Of a stretch of 23,855 bases of DNA, positions 7,663-15,479 are shown piece after piece. Source of the stretch: a virus; IMG/VR virus record IMGVR_UViG_3300049489_000248, positions 1-23,855 of that record; one strand, 5' to 3'. Position numbers and translations under genes: made by a program. The stretch's first letter is position 1, and every line of letters starts with the position of its first letter. Below the pieces are notes generated by a model. It did not search any database, was not told where the DNA came from, and saw only the letters and a list, made by a program, of their open reading frames with translations.

Positions 7663-8202
7663 GTGGCGCGGCGTGGAAGTCCAGTCGGAAAATTTGGCGG
7701 CTTCAAACTGGAGGCCGAAGGCGCGGAGGAAATGGCTCGAGGCGCAGGACTAGGCGCTAAACAAATTAAAGAAGTATGGCGCGAGATCATGCGTGGACCA
7801 TTCGGACAAGACTTCCTACAGGAATTAAAAGCTAGGACAAGCGACAGAACCAGAACCGGTTACACACTATCCAGAATGCAAGTCAGTGATTATGGAAGCG
7901 ACGGAGTTAGCGTTGGTATCCCCGAGGATGACACTGGGCGGCATCCAGCGTCCAAATACGCAAGCGCAAAAAGCATCGGCGTATGGATCGAATCCGGTAC
8001 ACGCATGCACCTAATTCCGACACGCGTAGCTAACTATAATGCGATGAATATCAACGGCAATATGGTGGCGCGGGCGGTGCATCCAGGCACGCGAGGCATT
8101 AGACCCGTGTATAGAACGCTTATGGTTTATCGAAAAGATTTTGAACGACTATTTATCGACGAGCTAGATCGTCGGTTGTCACGAAAAATGGGGCTAAAAT
8201 AA
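7663..8202 (+). CDS. HK97 gp10-like neck/minor tail component
   Basis: A 179-residue protein with the gp10-like signature. TSDRTRTGYTLSRMQVSDYG leads into a beta stretch (GVSVGIPEDD). SIGVWIESGTRMHLIPTR corresponds to the usual W-x-E-x-GT core, and HPGTRGIRPVYRTLM is the characteristic HPGT motif. It likely joins the head completion ring to the tail. Start is GTG at 7663, two nt after the previous stop. Its first codons GTG GCG CGG are the same bases that appear in the pre-start motif elsewhere, probably coincidence. The end overlaps the next start by one base. Confidence 0.82.
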   Translation: MARRGSPVGKFGGFKLEAEGAEEMARGAGLGAKQIKEVWREIMRGPFGQDFLQELKARTSDRTRTGYTLSRMQVSDYGSDGVSVGIPEDDTGRHPASKYASAKSIGVWIESGTRMHLIPTRVANYNAMNINGNMVARAVHPGTRGIRPVYRTLMVYRKDFERLFIDELDRRLSRKMGLK

Positions 8203-8633
8203 TGAGTACAATCATGCCGGAACCGTTCAAAACGGTACAAGACGCAATCATATCGAAATTGGAAACGGAAGGGATAACCTGTTACGACCATTTCCCGATT
8301 GAACTATACGGCGTGCCCAGCGCGTACTTGCAAGCTCAGGATGTTATGCCGGATTATCAGCGGGCGGATCAGGGCGAAGTAAAAATCGGTTCAATCAATT
8401 TTGCGTTACGTTATTTCGTTAGTCTTGAGGGAGATATCCGAGTCGCGCACGTGCAGGCGTATGAGGGAATCCGTAAGGTTTATCGCGCATTCAGCGGCGC
8501 TACACTTGGTGGCGTGGTACGTGATGCAATGATCGAACGTGTCAGCATAGACCCCGTCGAACTGGGTGCAAGTAGGCGACCGATGCTATTGGTTGAAACG
8601 ATTGTAAATATACGTCCATCGTCTTATGTCTAA
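8202..8633 (+). CDS. Tail terminator / tail completion protein
   Basis: A 143-residue protein with an N-terminal helix (PFKTVQDAIISKLETEG) followed by mixed strands. These include INFALRYFVSLEGD, a helix VQAYEGIRKVYRAFSG and a closing strand PMLLVETIVNIRPS. This size, fold pattern and position (after the gp10-like gene and before the tail tube gene) fit a tail terminator that caps the tube. Sequence identity to the family is not obvious, so the call is mainly positional. Followed by a 30-nt gap holding motif copy 2. Confidence 0.7.
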   Translation: MSTIMPEPFKTVQDAIISKLETEGITCYDHFPIELYGVPSAYLQAQDVMPDYQRADQGEVKIGSINFALRYFVSLEGDIRVAHVQAYEGIRKVYRAFSGATLGGVVRDAMIERVSIDPVELGASRRPMLLVETIVNIRPSSYV

Positions 8634-8663
8634 ACAGGCAATCCGTGGCGCGGTATTTGTTGA
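8634..8663 (+). promoter_or_regulatory. Pre-start motif, copy 2 (TGGCGCGGTA)
   Basis: The 30-nt gap begins after a TAA, with 12 nt before TGGCGCGGTA (8646-8655) and 8 nt more to ATG 8664. The sequence before the start (TTTGTTGA) contains no purine-rich Shine-Dalgarno. The start-stop mini-frame seen in copies 1 and 3 is open here (GTG-GCG-CGG-TAT) and runs to a TGA at 8672, overlapping the gene start. Role unknown. Confidence 0.55.
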
Positions 8664-8858
8664 ATGAGTGCTGAAAAGAAAACCAGTGTAAAAGCTATCA
8701 AACCAAAAATGTTGGTCTTGGTACATCCGAACGCGCATGTAGACGTTGCCGATCTTCCTTGTGGGAAGGTTACAAAAAGCGTGGGCGTAAAGGTGTCGCC
8801 AGGTGAGGCTAAAAAACTGGTGAGTCAGTACGGGTATCTAACTACTTTGGGGGAATAA
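8664..8858 (+). CDS. Small protein before the tail tube gene, unknown
   Basis: A 64-residue basic protein with several short strands (KMLVLVHPNAHVDVADLP, then GKVTKSVGVKVSP) and a final helix-strand (GEAKKLVSQYGYLTTLG). No family is recognised. It lies alone between the tail terminator and the major tail protein, 3 nt before the latter's start. The Shine-Dalgarno for the tail gene (GGGGGAA) is inside its last codons. Its mRNA start has the TGGCGCGGTA motif instead of a normal ribosome site. Like the LSm-like gene, which also follows this motif, its first codons encode a K-K-T-S-V stretch. Confidence 0.65.
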   Translation: MSAEKKTSVKAIKPKMLVLVHPNAHVDVADLPCGKVTKSVGVKVSPGEAKKLVSQYGYLTTLGE

Positions 8859-8861
8859 ACA

Positions 8862-9425
8862 ATGGCCGGTGATGCAGACAGAATTGCGCTTGGATACGGA
8901 CGCGCTTATATTGCAGCGTATAACAGCAGCAGCGTCGAGGCGTTGCCATCAGACAGCACAGCGCGTGATGGATCATGGGGCGGCAACTGGGTCGATCTCG
9001 GTTACACCGCAGGTGTTCAATACAGCGTCAGTAATGAGCTACGCCACGTTGAAGTCGATCAATCAACGGTCGAGGTTTTATCCCGCGTGGTCAAGCAGGA
9101 AGTAACCATCGAAATAACTTTGAAGCAAGCATCTGTAGAGAACATCAAATATGCGCTTGGTTTCGGAACACTATCAACCAGCGGTTCATCAGGCGTTCTC
9201 GCGATTGCGCACAATCCAACATTGACCGAGTACACGCTTGGCATTGAAGGCCCGTCGCCGGACGAGGATACCACCGCTGCGCAGCGCATCCAGTTTTATC
9301 GCGTGGTACCAACATCAGAACCAGAGCAGGTTTTCAGCCGCGAAGAAGAAACCGACGTAACAGTTAGTTTCCGCGCATTGTTGCATAGCGGATCGGTTTA
9401 TCAGATCAGACAATATCGAGACTAA
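8862..9425 (+). CDS. Major tail (tube) protein
   Basis: A 187-residue, beta-rich protein. It has an N-terminal strand (RIALGYGRAYIAAYN) and WVDLGYTAGVQYSVSNELRH, the usual tube-protein opening. A VEVDQSTVEVLSRVVKQEVT strand pair follows, then ASVENIKYALGFG, which is typical of siphovirus tail tube subunits, and a closing region ending VSFRALLHSGSVYQIRQYRD. It would polymerise around the tape measure. Strong Shine-Dalgarno (GGGGGAA) upstream of ATG 8862. Position directly before the chaperone pair confirms the role. Confidence 0.88.
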   Translation: MAGDADRIALGYGRAYIAAYNSSSVEALPSDSTARDGSWGGNWVDLGYTAGVQYSVSNELRHVEVDQSTVEVLSRVVKQEVTIEITLKQASVENIKYALGFGTLSTSGSSGVLAIAHNPTLTEYTLGIEGPSPDEDTTAAQRIQFYRVVPTSEPEQVFSREEETDVTVSFRALLHSGSVYQIRQYRD

Positions 9426-9444
9426 AACGAATAGGAGGCCATGA

Positions 9445-9780
9445 ATGGCACGGGAATATAATCCATTTGCACCTAAAGAGTGCAGCAAGCTCGAAACGCC
9501 TTGGGGTGTTTTCGATGTTGCGAGTCCTAATAAAAGCCGTACTGAAGCTATGGCAGCGATTCAACGTAAAGCTGATTCTTTGGAAGAATCGGATGCGTTG
9601 AATTCGTTTGCTGAAATAGCGATTGAATCTACCGCTGCAGGATTGAAAAATGGTGAGGATTTTATGCGCGAAGCGAAAGCGGCGTGGGATCGGGACGAAA
9701 TAACTTTGGATCAACTACGTGGCGCAGCCGAGTTTATTGGCGAAGAATTACGCGCTGGAGTGGTTGAGGGAAACGACTAA
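9445..9780 (+). CDS. Tail assembly chaperone, short form (G-like)
   Basis: A 111-residue helical acidic protein (SRTEAMAAIQRKADSLEESD, EIAIESTAAGLKNGEDFM). It sits between the tail tube and tape measure genes, where the lambda G-type chaperone lies. Start ATG 9445 follows a perfect AGGAGG at 9433-9438; the ATG at 9441 opens a frame of only six codons and is ignored. Close to its stop codon lies a GGGAAAC slippery heptamer that gives the longer G-T product. The family is very diverse in sequence, so recognition rests on position, size and the frameshift. Confidence 0.88.
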   Translation: MAREYNPFAPKECSKLETPWGVFDVASPNKSRTEAMAAIQRKADSLEESDALNSFAEIAIESTAAGLKNGEDFMREAKAAWDRDEITLDQLRGAAEFIGEELRAGVVEGND

Positions 9781-10031
9781 CCGACGAGGATTGCTCGGAA
9801 GCATTTCTCGTCAAATGGCTACTGAATGTTTCAGCGGCGGAATGGTGGGAGATGGGGCATACGGAGCGTATAGCATACGAGCGGGGTATGAATAAGTGGT
9901 TGCCACATATTTTGTATGGCACGGATGCTATTGCAGCGGATCATAAAAAGCAGGATGCGCGGTCGCAGAAGATTGTTACGAATCATATTAGTGATCTTCC
10001 AGGTGGACGGGTGGTAACGGACAATGGCTAG
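9445..10031 (+). CDS. Tail assembly chaperone, -1 frameshift fusion (G-T-like)
   Basis: After the slip at 9768-9774 the -1 frame is open from 9774 to a TAG at 10029-10031, adding 85 residues to the first 110 (195 in all). The added part is clearly coding: SEAFLVKWLLNVSAAEWWEM, then YERGMNKWLPHILYGTDAIA. It has no start codon or ribosome site of its own, so frameshifting is the only evident way to make it. It ends 8 nt inside the tape measure gene. In lambda the G and G-T proteins load the tape measure and recruit tube subunits; the same job is expected here. Confidence 0.88.
9768..9812 (+). promoter_or_regulatory. Programmed -1 ribosomal frameshift signal
   Basis: The heptamer G GGA AAC (9768-9774) lies in the right phase for tandem slippage to GGG AAA, three nt before the zero-frame TAA. 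After an 8-nt spacer a hairpin begins. GACGAGGA (9783-9790) pairs with TTCTCGTC (9805-9812), with one G-U. After a T-T mismatch, TGCT (9792-9795) pairs with AGCA (9800-9803) around a CGGA loop. Heptamer, spacer and stem match the textbook arrangement. Confidence 0.9.
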
Positions 10032-12153
10032 GGTCTGGCAACTATTACTGCGTGCAGATGGTGATACCAAGAATGCCGAACGCGAACTAAAAAAACTATC
10101 CGACAAAGGTAAGAAATTCGGTCAGGGCATGCGCAATATGGGTGCAGGACTGACTGCAGGCGTAACCATGCCGCTAGTTGGATTCGCGGCAGTTGGTATT
10201 CAAGAATTACGCGAGACAATGGAAGTGACAAAAAAAACCGATGCGGTGTTTGCCAGCATGGGTGACAGCATGAAGGTCACAAAAAAAGATCTGAATAATC
10301 TTGTCGGCGAGCTAGAAAACTATTCAGCGATCGAAGGTGACATTATTCAGAACGCTGCGAATGTTGGTTTGACATTCGACCAGCTCGCTGGGAATCCAGA
10401 ATTATTCAAAAAGACCACGCGTGCTGCGGTAGATATGAGTGCTGCGCTTGGAATGGATGTTCAACAATCGGTAACGATGCTTGGTAAAGCCATGCAGAAT
10501 GGTGCTAAAGGTGCTGCAGCATTAGGCAAGAATGGAACTTTGGCGAAGGCTGATATTGAGAAGTTGCAGAAAATGGCTAAAGACGGCGTGCCATTATGGA
10601 AGCAACAAGAATTCATTCTAAAAGCGGTGAATAAACAATACGCGGGTCAAGGCAAAAACGTTGATCCGATCAAAGCTGTAACAGTTGCGGTGAAGAATCT
10701 TGCGGAGGATATGGCGGTTATGTTGATGCCCGCGATTGAATCTGTTACAGGTGTTCTATTGAAATTCACTGGATGGGTTTCTAAACTGAATGAGAAACAA
10801 AAAAAATGGTTAGGCATCGCATTGTTGATTGCAGCTGCGATTGGTCCGGTGCTAATGGTTGTCGGTCAAATCGTTATCGGTGTTAGTGCGTTGATTCCGA
10901 TTATTGCTGGAATTAGCTTGGCTATGGTTGGATGGGGTTTAGTGATTGCTGCGGTTGTTGCTGCGTTGGTTTACGCGTATGTGAAAAGTGAAACATTCAG
11001 GGATAAAGTGAATGCCGCTTTCAATGCTGTAAAAGATGGCGTTATGGAAGTTGTCGATGCGCTCAAAGAAACGATCATGCAATGGGCGGAATGGGCGGAA
11101 GAAATCTGGACGAATCATTCAGATAAAATCTTGGAAGTAGTAAACGCTTTATGGGACGCGATCACTGGTGTTATTGGTGGCGCGTTGCGTGTGATAAAAA
11201 ACATTGTGCTAACTGCGTTGGCTTTATTGCGTGGTGATTGGGATGGCGCGTGGCGGGCAATAAAGAACGCTTTTATTGCGTTATGGGATACGATGAAAAG
11301 TATCGTGCAGCTTGCTTTGACGATTATTAAAACTGTTTTACAGGCCGCGTGGAATGCGATCAAGTATGTAGCGCAGGTAGCGTGGAACGGAATCAAAACA
11401 GTGTTTCGTGTATTCTGGGATTGGTTCAAAACCAAAGTAACAGAAAGCGTGAATAATGCAAAAACGCGAATGTCGAACGCCTGGGCTACGATCAAAAACA
11501 CCGCTGCAGTTGGATGGCGCGGAATCAAAAACACGCTTGCAAGTGTTCTAAACTGGATACCAGGAAAAGTGCAAGACATAATGACGAGCATCAAAACGCG
11601 AATGTCGAACGCATGGGGTGCAATAAAAGAACGAGCATCAGACGCTTGGGGTGCAATAAAAACAGTTATCACCGGCAAGATAGATGACCTGCCAGGAAAG
11701 ATTATTGGATTCTTCGCTAGTCTTCCAGAAAAACTAGCGAATGTTGGCAAGGAAGCTGGTCAGGCATTAGGGAACGCACTAAAAGCAGCAGTAAACGCAG
11801 TACTGGATCGAGTGCGAAATATCAGTTTACCTAAAGTGTCTTTTATGGGAAAAGAAGTGGGCGGTGGTAAACCGTTTAGTGGTATTCCGCGATTAGCCGA
11901 CGGCGGGATTATCAATAGGCCGACAATGGCGTTGGTTGGCGAAGCAGGCGCGGAAGCCGTGATTCCGCTTGGCGGTACGACGCGGAATGTGCAACGTCGG
12001 CAACAAATAATGCAACAATCAGGATTGGCAGCGATGACCGGTAGCGGAACTACAATCAACGTTTATCCGAGCAGTGGCGATCCGGAAGCTATCGCGCAAA
12101 GAGTCGCTATGATGTTGAAGAATAGGCGAACGATTATAGGAGGCGGATTCTAA
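10024..12153 (+). CDS. Tail tape measure protein
   Basis: A 709-residue protein that sets tail length and probably helps DNA cross the envelope. The N-terminal third has helical and Gly/Met-rich phage tape features (GMRNMGAGLTAGVTMPLVGF). Residues ~260-320 are hydrophobic (GIALLIAAAIGPVLMVVG and GLVIAAVVAALVYAYV), likely membrane-active. From ~380 to 560 come Trp-containing repeats (AWNAIKYVAQVAWNGIKTVF, VGWRGIKNTL, NAWGAIKE). The end has RLADGGIINRPTMALVGEAG and AEAVIPLGG, typical of this family. At about 0.15 nm per residue the tail would be near 105 nm. Base composition of the coding strand changes within the gene (G/T-rich middle, A/C-rich later). Confidence 0.93.
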   Translation: MARVWQLLLRADGDTKNAERELKKLSDKGKKFGQGMRNMGAGLTAGVTMPLVGFAAVGIQELRETMEVTKKTDAVFASMGDSMKVTKKDLNNLVGELENYSAIEGDIIQNAANVGLTFDQLAGNPELFKKTTRAAVDMSAALGMDVQQSVTMLGKAMQNGAKGAAALGKNGTLAKADIEKLQKMAKDGVPLWKQQEFILKAVNKQYAGQGKNVDPIKAVTVAVKNLAEDMAVMLMPAIESVTGVLLKFTGWVSKLNEKQKKWLGIALLIAAAIGPVLMVVGQIVIGVSALIPIIAGISLAMVGWGLVIAAVVAALVYAYVKSETFRDKVNAAFNAVKDGVMEVVDALKETIMQWAEWAEEIWTNHSDKILEVVNALWDAITGVIGGALRVIKNIVLTALALLRGDWDGAWRAIKNAFIALWDTMKSIVQLALTIIKTVLQAAWNAIKYVAQVAWNGIKTVFRVFWDWFKTKVTESVNNAKTRMSNAWATIKNTAAVGWRGIKNTLASVLNWIPGKVQDIMTSIKTRMSNAWGAIKERASDAWGAIKTVITGKIDDLPGKIIGFFASLPEKLANVGKEAGQALGNALKAAVNAVLDRVRNISLPKVSFMGKEVGGGKPFSGIPRLADGGIINRPTMALVGEAGAEAVIPLGGTTRNVQRRQQIMQQSGLAAMTGSGTTINVYPSSGDPEAIAQRVAMMLKNRRTIIGGGF

Positions 12154-13728
12154 ATGCCAGGATATCAACCACGCCACGATACCGATCCGGTTTGGTATAA
12201 CGGAACTAAAATTAATCACTTGGATTTAACCAGCACGGGTGTTGGTGTTCGGGTGACAGCTATTTTTGGTTGGGATGATAGGCCGGATGTTAGGGATGCG
12301 CGCGTCGTGCGTAGTGGGCAGGATGGTGAATGGGCGGATCAGTTATATCTTGGTGGTCGCACGATCACGATTGAGGGCGAGGTGTACGGTTCAACGTGGG
12401 CGAATCTTCAGTCGCGTAAGCGCACTTTGAGCGCTATTTTTAATCCAACCACTGATGAAGTGTTATTCAAGGTTCCCGATCCTGCTACAGCCAGTCCTAC
12501 CACATCGTATAGTGAAACTGGGATGACTGGTTATGAGCGCGTGTATGCGCGCGTGATTGAGTCTATTCAGTTTGGAGAAACGCTTGATCCTATGTGTCAA
12601 ACGTTTCAGGTGGTGTTGAAGGCGTCTGATCCTCGAGTGTATTCGGATGTTGCTACTTCAACGGATTCTGGTACTAGCGGCACGGGATCGCGTACTGTAG
12701 CGGTCGATCAAGGCGGGTCGTATGAAACACCGGCTATATTGACGGTGACTGCGCCAACTGGTAGTACATGGAGTGTCTCGGAATCGAACAGCGAACTATC
12801 GTTGAACATGGATGGATTAGCGTTGGCATCGTCGGCAACGGTGGAGTTCGATACGCAGGAGCGATCGGCGTATATGACCGCATCTTATGAGGCCGGCAGA
12901 TTAGCGTTAGCACCACTTGAAGGTTTATGGATGCTGGATGAAACCAGCGGCACTACTGCTGATAATCAGGAAGGCACATCAGCGATAGACGGCACATATA
13001 CCGGTGGCTATACGTTGAACCAAAGCGGATTCGCCACCGGTATAGCATCGGTTGATTTGAATGGCACAACGGGGTATGTCGCGGTTCCAGGTAGCGCGGC
13101 TTTGATGACGGGGTCAGAATTCACATGGGAAGGCTGGTTTTATCCAGACAGCCTAGCAACATCAATGATGTTAGTAGATTTTACGGATTGGGTTAATCAA
13201 AAGGGGTGGCGAATAAGAGTCGTTGGCGGGGCATTAGAGGTTACAGTTGGTTTTGGAACAGTACAATCAACGGTTACGACCGGGCCGCCGCCGCCGGGGC
13301 AGCCGGTCGTAACACTAACAGCTTCGACATGGCAGCATATCGCCGTAACTACAATAGATAATGTATGGAGTATTTATATCAACGGGGAGTTGATCCGTAG
13401 CTCGGATTTATCGTCCGTTGGAACATATGTTCCGGCCGATGCGGCCGATCCAATAACGTTTGGCCGAGCGAATTGGACGGGAGCTTTATATTGGAATGGT
13501 AAGATTGCAGCACAAGCGTTCTATAGCACGGCGTATGGTGCTAACACCATCCGTCAATTATACGAAGCGAGTCAAGACACGAATACGACCAACGTGTATG
13601 GATTCCTAACACCATCAACGTCAGCGTGGGGTAATCTTGAAACAGCCGCAGCAACATACACACTAGCGTCCAGTGGTTTGAATACGGGATCGAAATTGAA
13701 TGTCACCTATCGGGATGCGAGATTGTAA
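12154..13728 (+). CDS. Distal tail protein (Dit-like) with inserted LamG-like lectin domain
   Basis: A 524-residue protein. Residues 1-160 look like the ring-forming Dit N-terminus (SGQDGEWADQLYLGGRTITI, WANLQSRKRTLSAIFNP, QTFQVVLKASDPRVYS). The C-terminal Dit domain begins near 190 and its last strands appear at the very end (SAWGNLETAAATYTLASSGL, then LNVTYRDARL). Between them, at ~253-475, sits a concanavalin/LamG-type domain: EGLWMLDETSGTTADN, FTWEGWFYPDSL, WQHIAVTTIDNVWSIYINGE and FGRANWTGALYWNGKIA. A PPPPGQP loop interrupts it. Such domains commonly bind glycans, so this may be an extra receptor contact. Start follows AGGAGG at 12139-12144. Confidence 0.84.
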   Translation: MPGYQPRHDTDPVWYNGTKINHLDLTSTGVGVRVTAIFGWDDRPDVRDARVVRSGQDGEWADQLYLGGRTITIEGEVYGSTWANLQSRKRTLSAIFNPTTDEVLFKVPDPATASPTTSYSETGMTGYERVYARVIESIQFGETLDPMCQTFQVVLKASDPRVYSDVATSTDSGTSGTGSRTVAVDQGGSYETPAILTVTAPTGSTWSVSESNSELSLNMDGLALASSATVEFDTQERSAYMTASYEAGRLALAPLEGLWMLDETSGTTADNQEGTSAIDGTYTGGYTLNQSGFATGIASVDLNGTTGYVAVPGSAALMTGSEFTWEGWFYPDSLATSMMLVDFTDWVNQKGWRIRVVGGALEVTVGFGTVQSTVTTGPPPPGQPVVTLTASTWQHIAVTTIDNVWSIYINGELIRSSDLSSVGTYVPADAADPITFGRANWTGALYWNGKIAAQAFYSTAYGANTIRQLYEASQDTNTTNVYGFLTPSTSAWGNLETAAATYTLASSGLNTGSKLNVTYRDARL

Positions 13729-13731
13729 CGA

Positions 13732-14769
13732 ATGGCGTTATGGCAATTCATAACACAGCATCGTGACGGTGCAGCAATCAGCGACATTGTTGCACTAATT
13801 GATCGACGACTAACATTCCAACTAAATCGTCCACCAATCATAACAGCGAATCTTTTAGCGAATGATGTTCACGCGCGTAGAGATGACACGGGCGGATTAC
13901 AACCAGGTGTGCATGAGCTAAAAATCTATCGCGACCAGTCAGCGATTGAAACAGTGTACGCATTAACCAGCGCTACAGTTACTGCTGGCGAGAACAGTGT
14001 TATGCTTGGTTTTGAGTGGCAAGGCATAATGTCGTACCTGCAAGACGGCACGGTGTATGCACAATCCACAGCGTATTCCAGCAGTTCATTGGCGTGGGAT
14101 TGGATCGACACATTCCAAACACGCACCAACGGCGATTATGGCATTCTGGAATCAGTGAACGCGGCTGGATCACGACAGAAAAGTATTCAACAAGACACAG
14201 GATTGTTAGACGCAATCATTCAACTGTCCGAGTCGGGGAATGAGTTTGATTTCACGATCGACACAAACAGGGGATGGGTCGAGTACACGCAGCGCGGCGA
14301 TGACAATAATCTAGTGTTTGAGTATGGTGTGAATCTATTGGGCGTAACCTATGTGGAGTCAGCGGGGCCGGGTGAGATAGCGAACGCGGTGCGCGTGATC
14401 GGACCGCCGGGAACACAAATCGTTAGCGCGAACAACACGTCAAGTCAAACGGTTTATGGGCGGCGCGAAGCGTCGCTAGCGTTTTTCGCAGATTTCGAAT
14501 TGGCGTCGGTTACGACCGGGCAGTTGCAAGCGCACGCAGACGCAGCCATCCTGCAGCGTACACGTCCCGTAATCGTTCCACAGGTAAAAGTAGCAGTCAA
14601 TCAGGCAAGCGTAGACTGGGGCGCATATTGGCTTGGCGATACCGTGGAACTACGAATCAACGTAGGAAACTATGACACCATCGCGGGTGAGTACAGAATC
14701 GTACAAATAGATGTCGAATTAGATGCGAATGATAACGAATCAATCATGTTAGGTTTGAACACGGTATGA
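13732..14769 (+). CDS. Tail tip / baseplate hub protein (Gp37-like, Tal N-terminus type)
   Basis: A 345-residue protein following Dit, where the tail hub (Tal-like) normally lies. Sequence features include LTFQLNRPPIITANLLANDV, a beta-rich centre (VMLGFEWQGIMSYLQ), WDWIDTFQTRTNGDYGI and a domain with GPGEIANAVRVIGPPGTQIV. The ending is EYRIVQIDVELDANDNESIM. The pattern recalls the Siphovirus Gp37-like tail proteins of actinobacteriophages. No protease or hydrolase motif is seen. The end overlaps the next gene as ATGA. Confidence 0.72.
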   Translation: MALWQFITQHRDGAAISDIVALIDRRLTFQLNRPPIITANLLANDVHARRDDTGGLQPGVHELKIYRDQSAIETVYALTSATVTAGENSVMLGFEWQGIMSYLQDGTVYAQSTAYSSSSLAWDWIDTFQTRTNGDYGILESVNAAGSRQKSIQQDTGLLDAIIQLSESGNEFDFTIDTNRGWVEYTQRGDDNNLVFEYGVNLLGVTYVESAGPGEIANAVRVIGPPGTQIVSANNTSSQTVYGRREASLAFFADFELASVTTGQLQAHADAAILQRTRPVIVPQVKVAVNQASVDWGAYWLGDTVELRINVGNYDTIAGEYRIVQIDVELDANDNESIMLGLNTV

Positions 14770-15443
14770 GTAAACCGGTTTTTCCAGATCCAATAGGGCG
14801 ACGCGAATTGTTGAATCCGGGTGCGGTTGCGCATAAAGCCGGTTTGAGTCTTGAAGAGCGCGTGAAAGCATTGGAACAAGCTGCGTTATCTCGGCCAGGT
14901 CCAGGCATCACGGAGGGCAGCGTCCCGGTAACAGACTTTGCGGGCGTTGGAAACGTCCAATGGTTAGAAACAGGTGCAACTTATGCAGCCGGAATCTACC
15001 TCGCAAACAGCGGCAGCCCGACACATACCAGCAGCGCGAACTGGCAAAAAGTAGGTAGCGGCGGGGGAAGTGCTACATGGACAGCTTGGGCAGACTTGCG
15101 ACCATCTGGAGTATCATCGCAGGTAGATACAGCGAACGGCATTCTAACCATTAGAAGATCAGGGATTTACGTTGTAATCGGTGCAGCAAGTTTTAGCAGC
15201 ATTAGTGATGCAAAAATAGTTGCAGCAGGAATGTACCTAAACGGGTCAAGACGCTTATCTCCGACAATAACCACAGGTGTAACATCACCACCGCGTATCT
15301 ATTTTTCTGGTATGTTCAACTTTGCGCAAGGCGACGACATCGAACTGTATGCGTACCAGAACGATAGTGCCAGCGAAGCCTACGATACGGTTGGATTGGA
15401 TTTTAATTTCTTGCGTATGGTCTGGATCGGCGGCATACAGTAG
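14766..15443 (+). CDS. Probable receptor-binding / minor tail protein with jelly-roll C-terminus
   Basis: A 225-residue protein. An N-terminal segment (LSLEERVKALEQAALSRPGP) looks like a short trimerising coiled coil. A linker with VQWLETGATYAAGIYLANSG follows, then a Gly/Ser hinge (KVGSGGGSATW). The last ~130 residues have the C1q/TNF-like jelly-roll pattern: GILTIRRSGIYVVIGAASFS, then IYFSGMFNFAQGDDIELYAY and FNFLRMVWIGG at the end. Such trimeric heads often bind receptors. Position after the tail hub supports this. Start overlaps the previous stop (ATGA). Confidence 0.7.
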   Translation: MSKPVFPDPIGRRELLNPGAVAHKAGLSLEERVKALEQAALSRPGPGITEGSVPVTDFAGVGNVQWLETGATYAAGIYLANSGSPTHTSSANWQKVGSGGGSATWTAWADLRPSGVSSQVDTANGILTIRRSGIYVVIGAASFSSISDAKIVAAGMYLNGSRRLSPTITTGVTSPPRIYFSGMFNFAQGDDIELYAYQNDSASEAYDTVGLDFNFLRMVWIGGIQ

Positions 15444-15446
15444 AAT

Positions 15447-15472
15447 CCCCTCGGTAAACACTAAACGAGGGG
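15447..15472 (+). promoter_or_regulatory. Hairpin burying the ribosome site of the LpxA-like gene
   Basis: CCCCTCG (15447-15453) and CGAGGGG (15466-15472) form a perfect 7-bp, mostly G-C stem with a 12-nt loop. The 3' arm is the Shine-Dalgarno (GAGGGGG, 15467-15473) for the TTG start at 15480. When folded it would hide the ribosome site. There is no T-run after it, so it is at best a weak terminator. It could serve as both an end for the tail-gene message and a switch on the next gene. Confidence 0.6.
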
Positions 15473-15479
15473 GCACGCT

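Noticed and set aside
11115-11750. Long open frame on the minus strand
   Set aside because: It is the shadow of the tape measure gene, with no ribosome site and no recognisable protein pattern.
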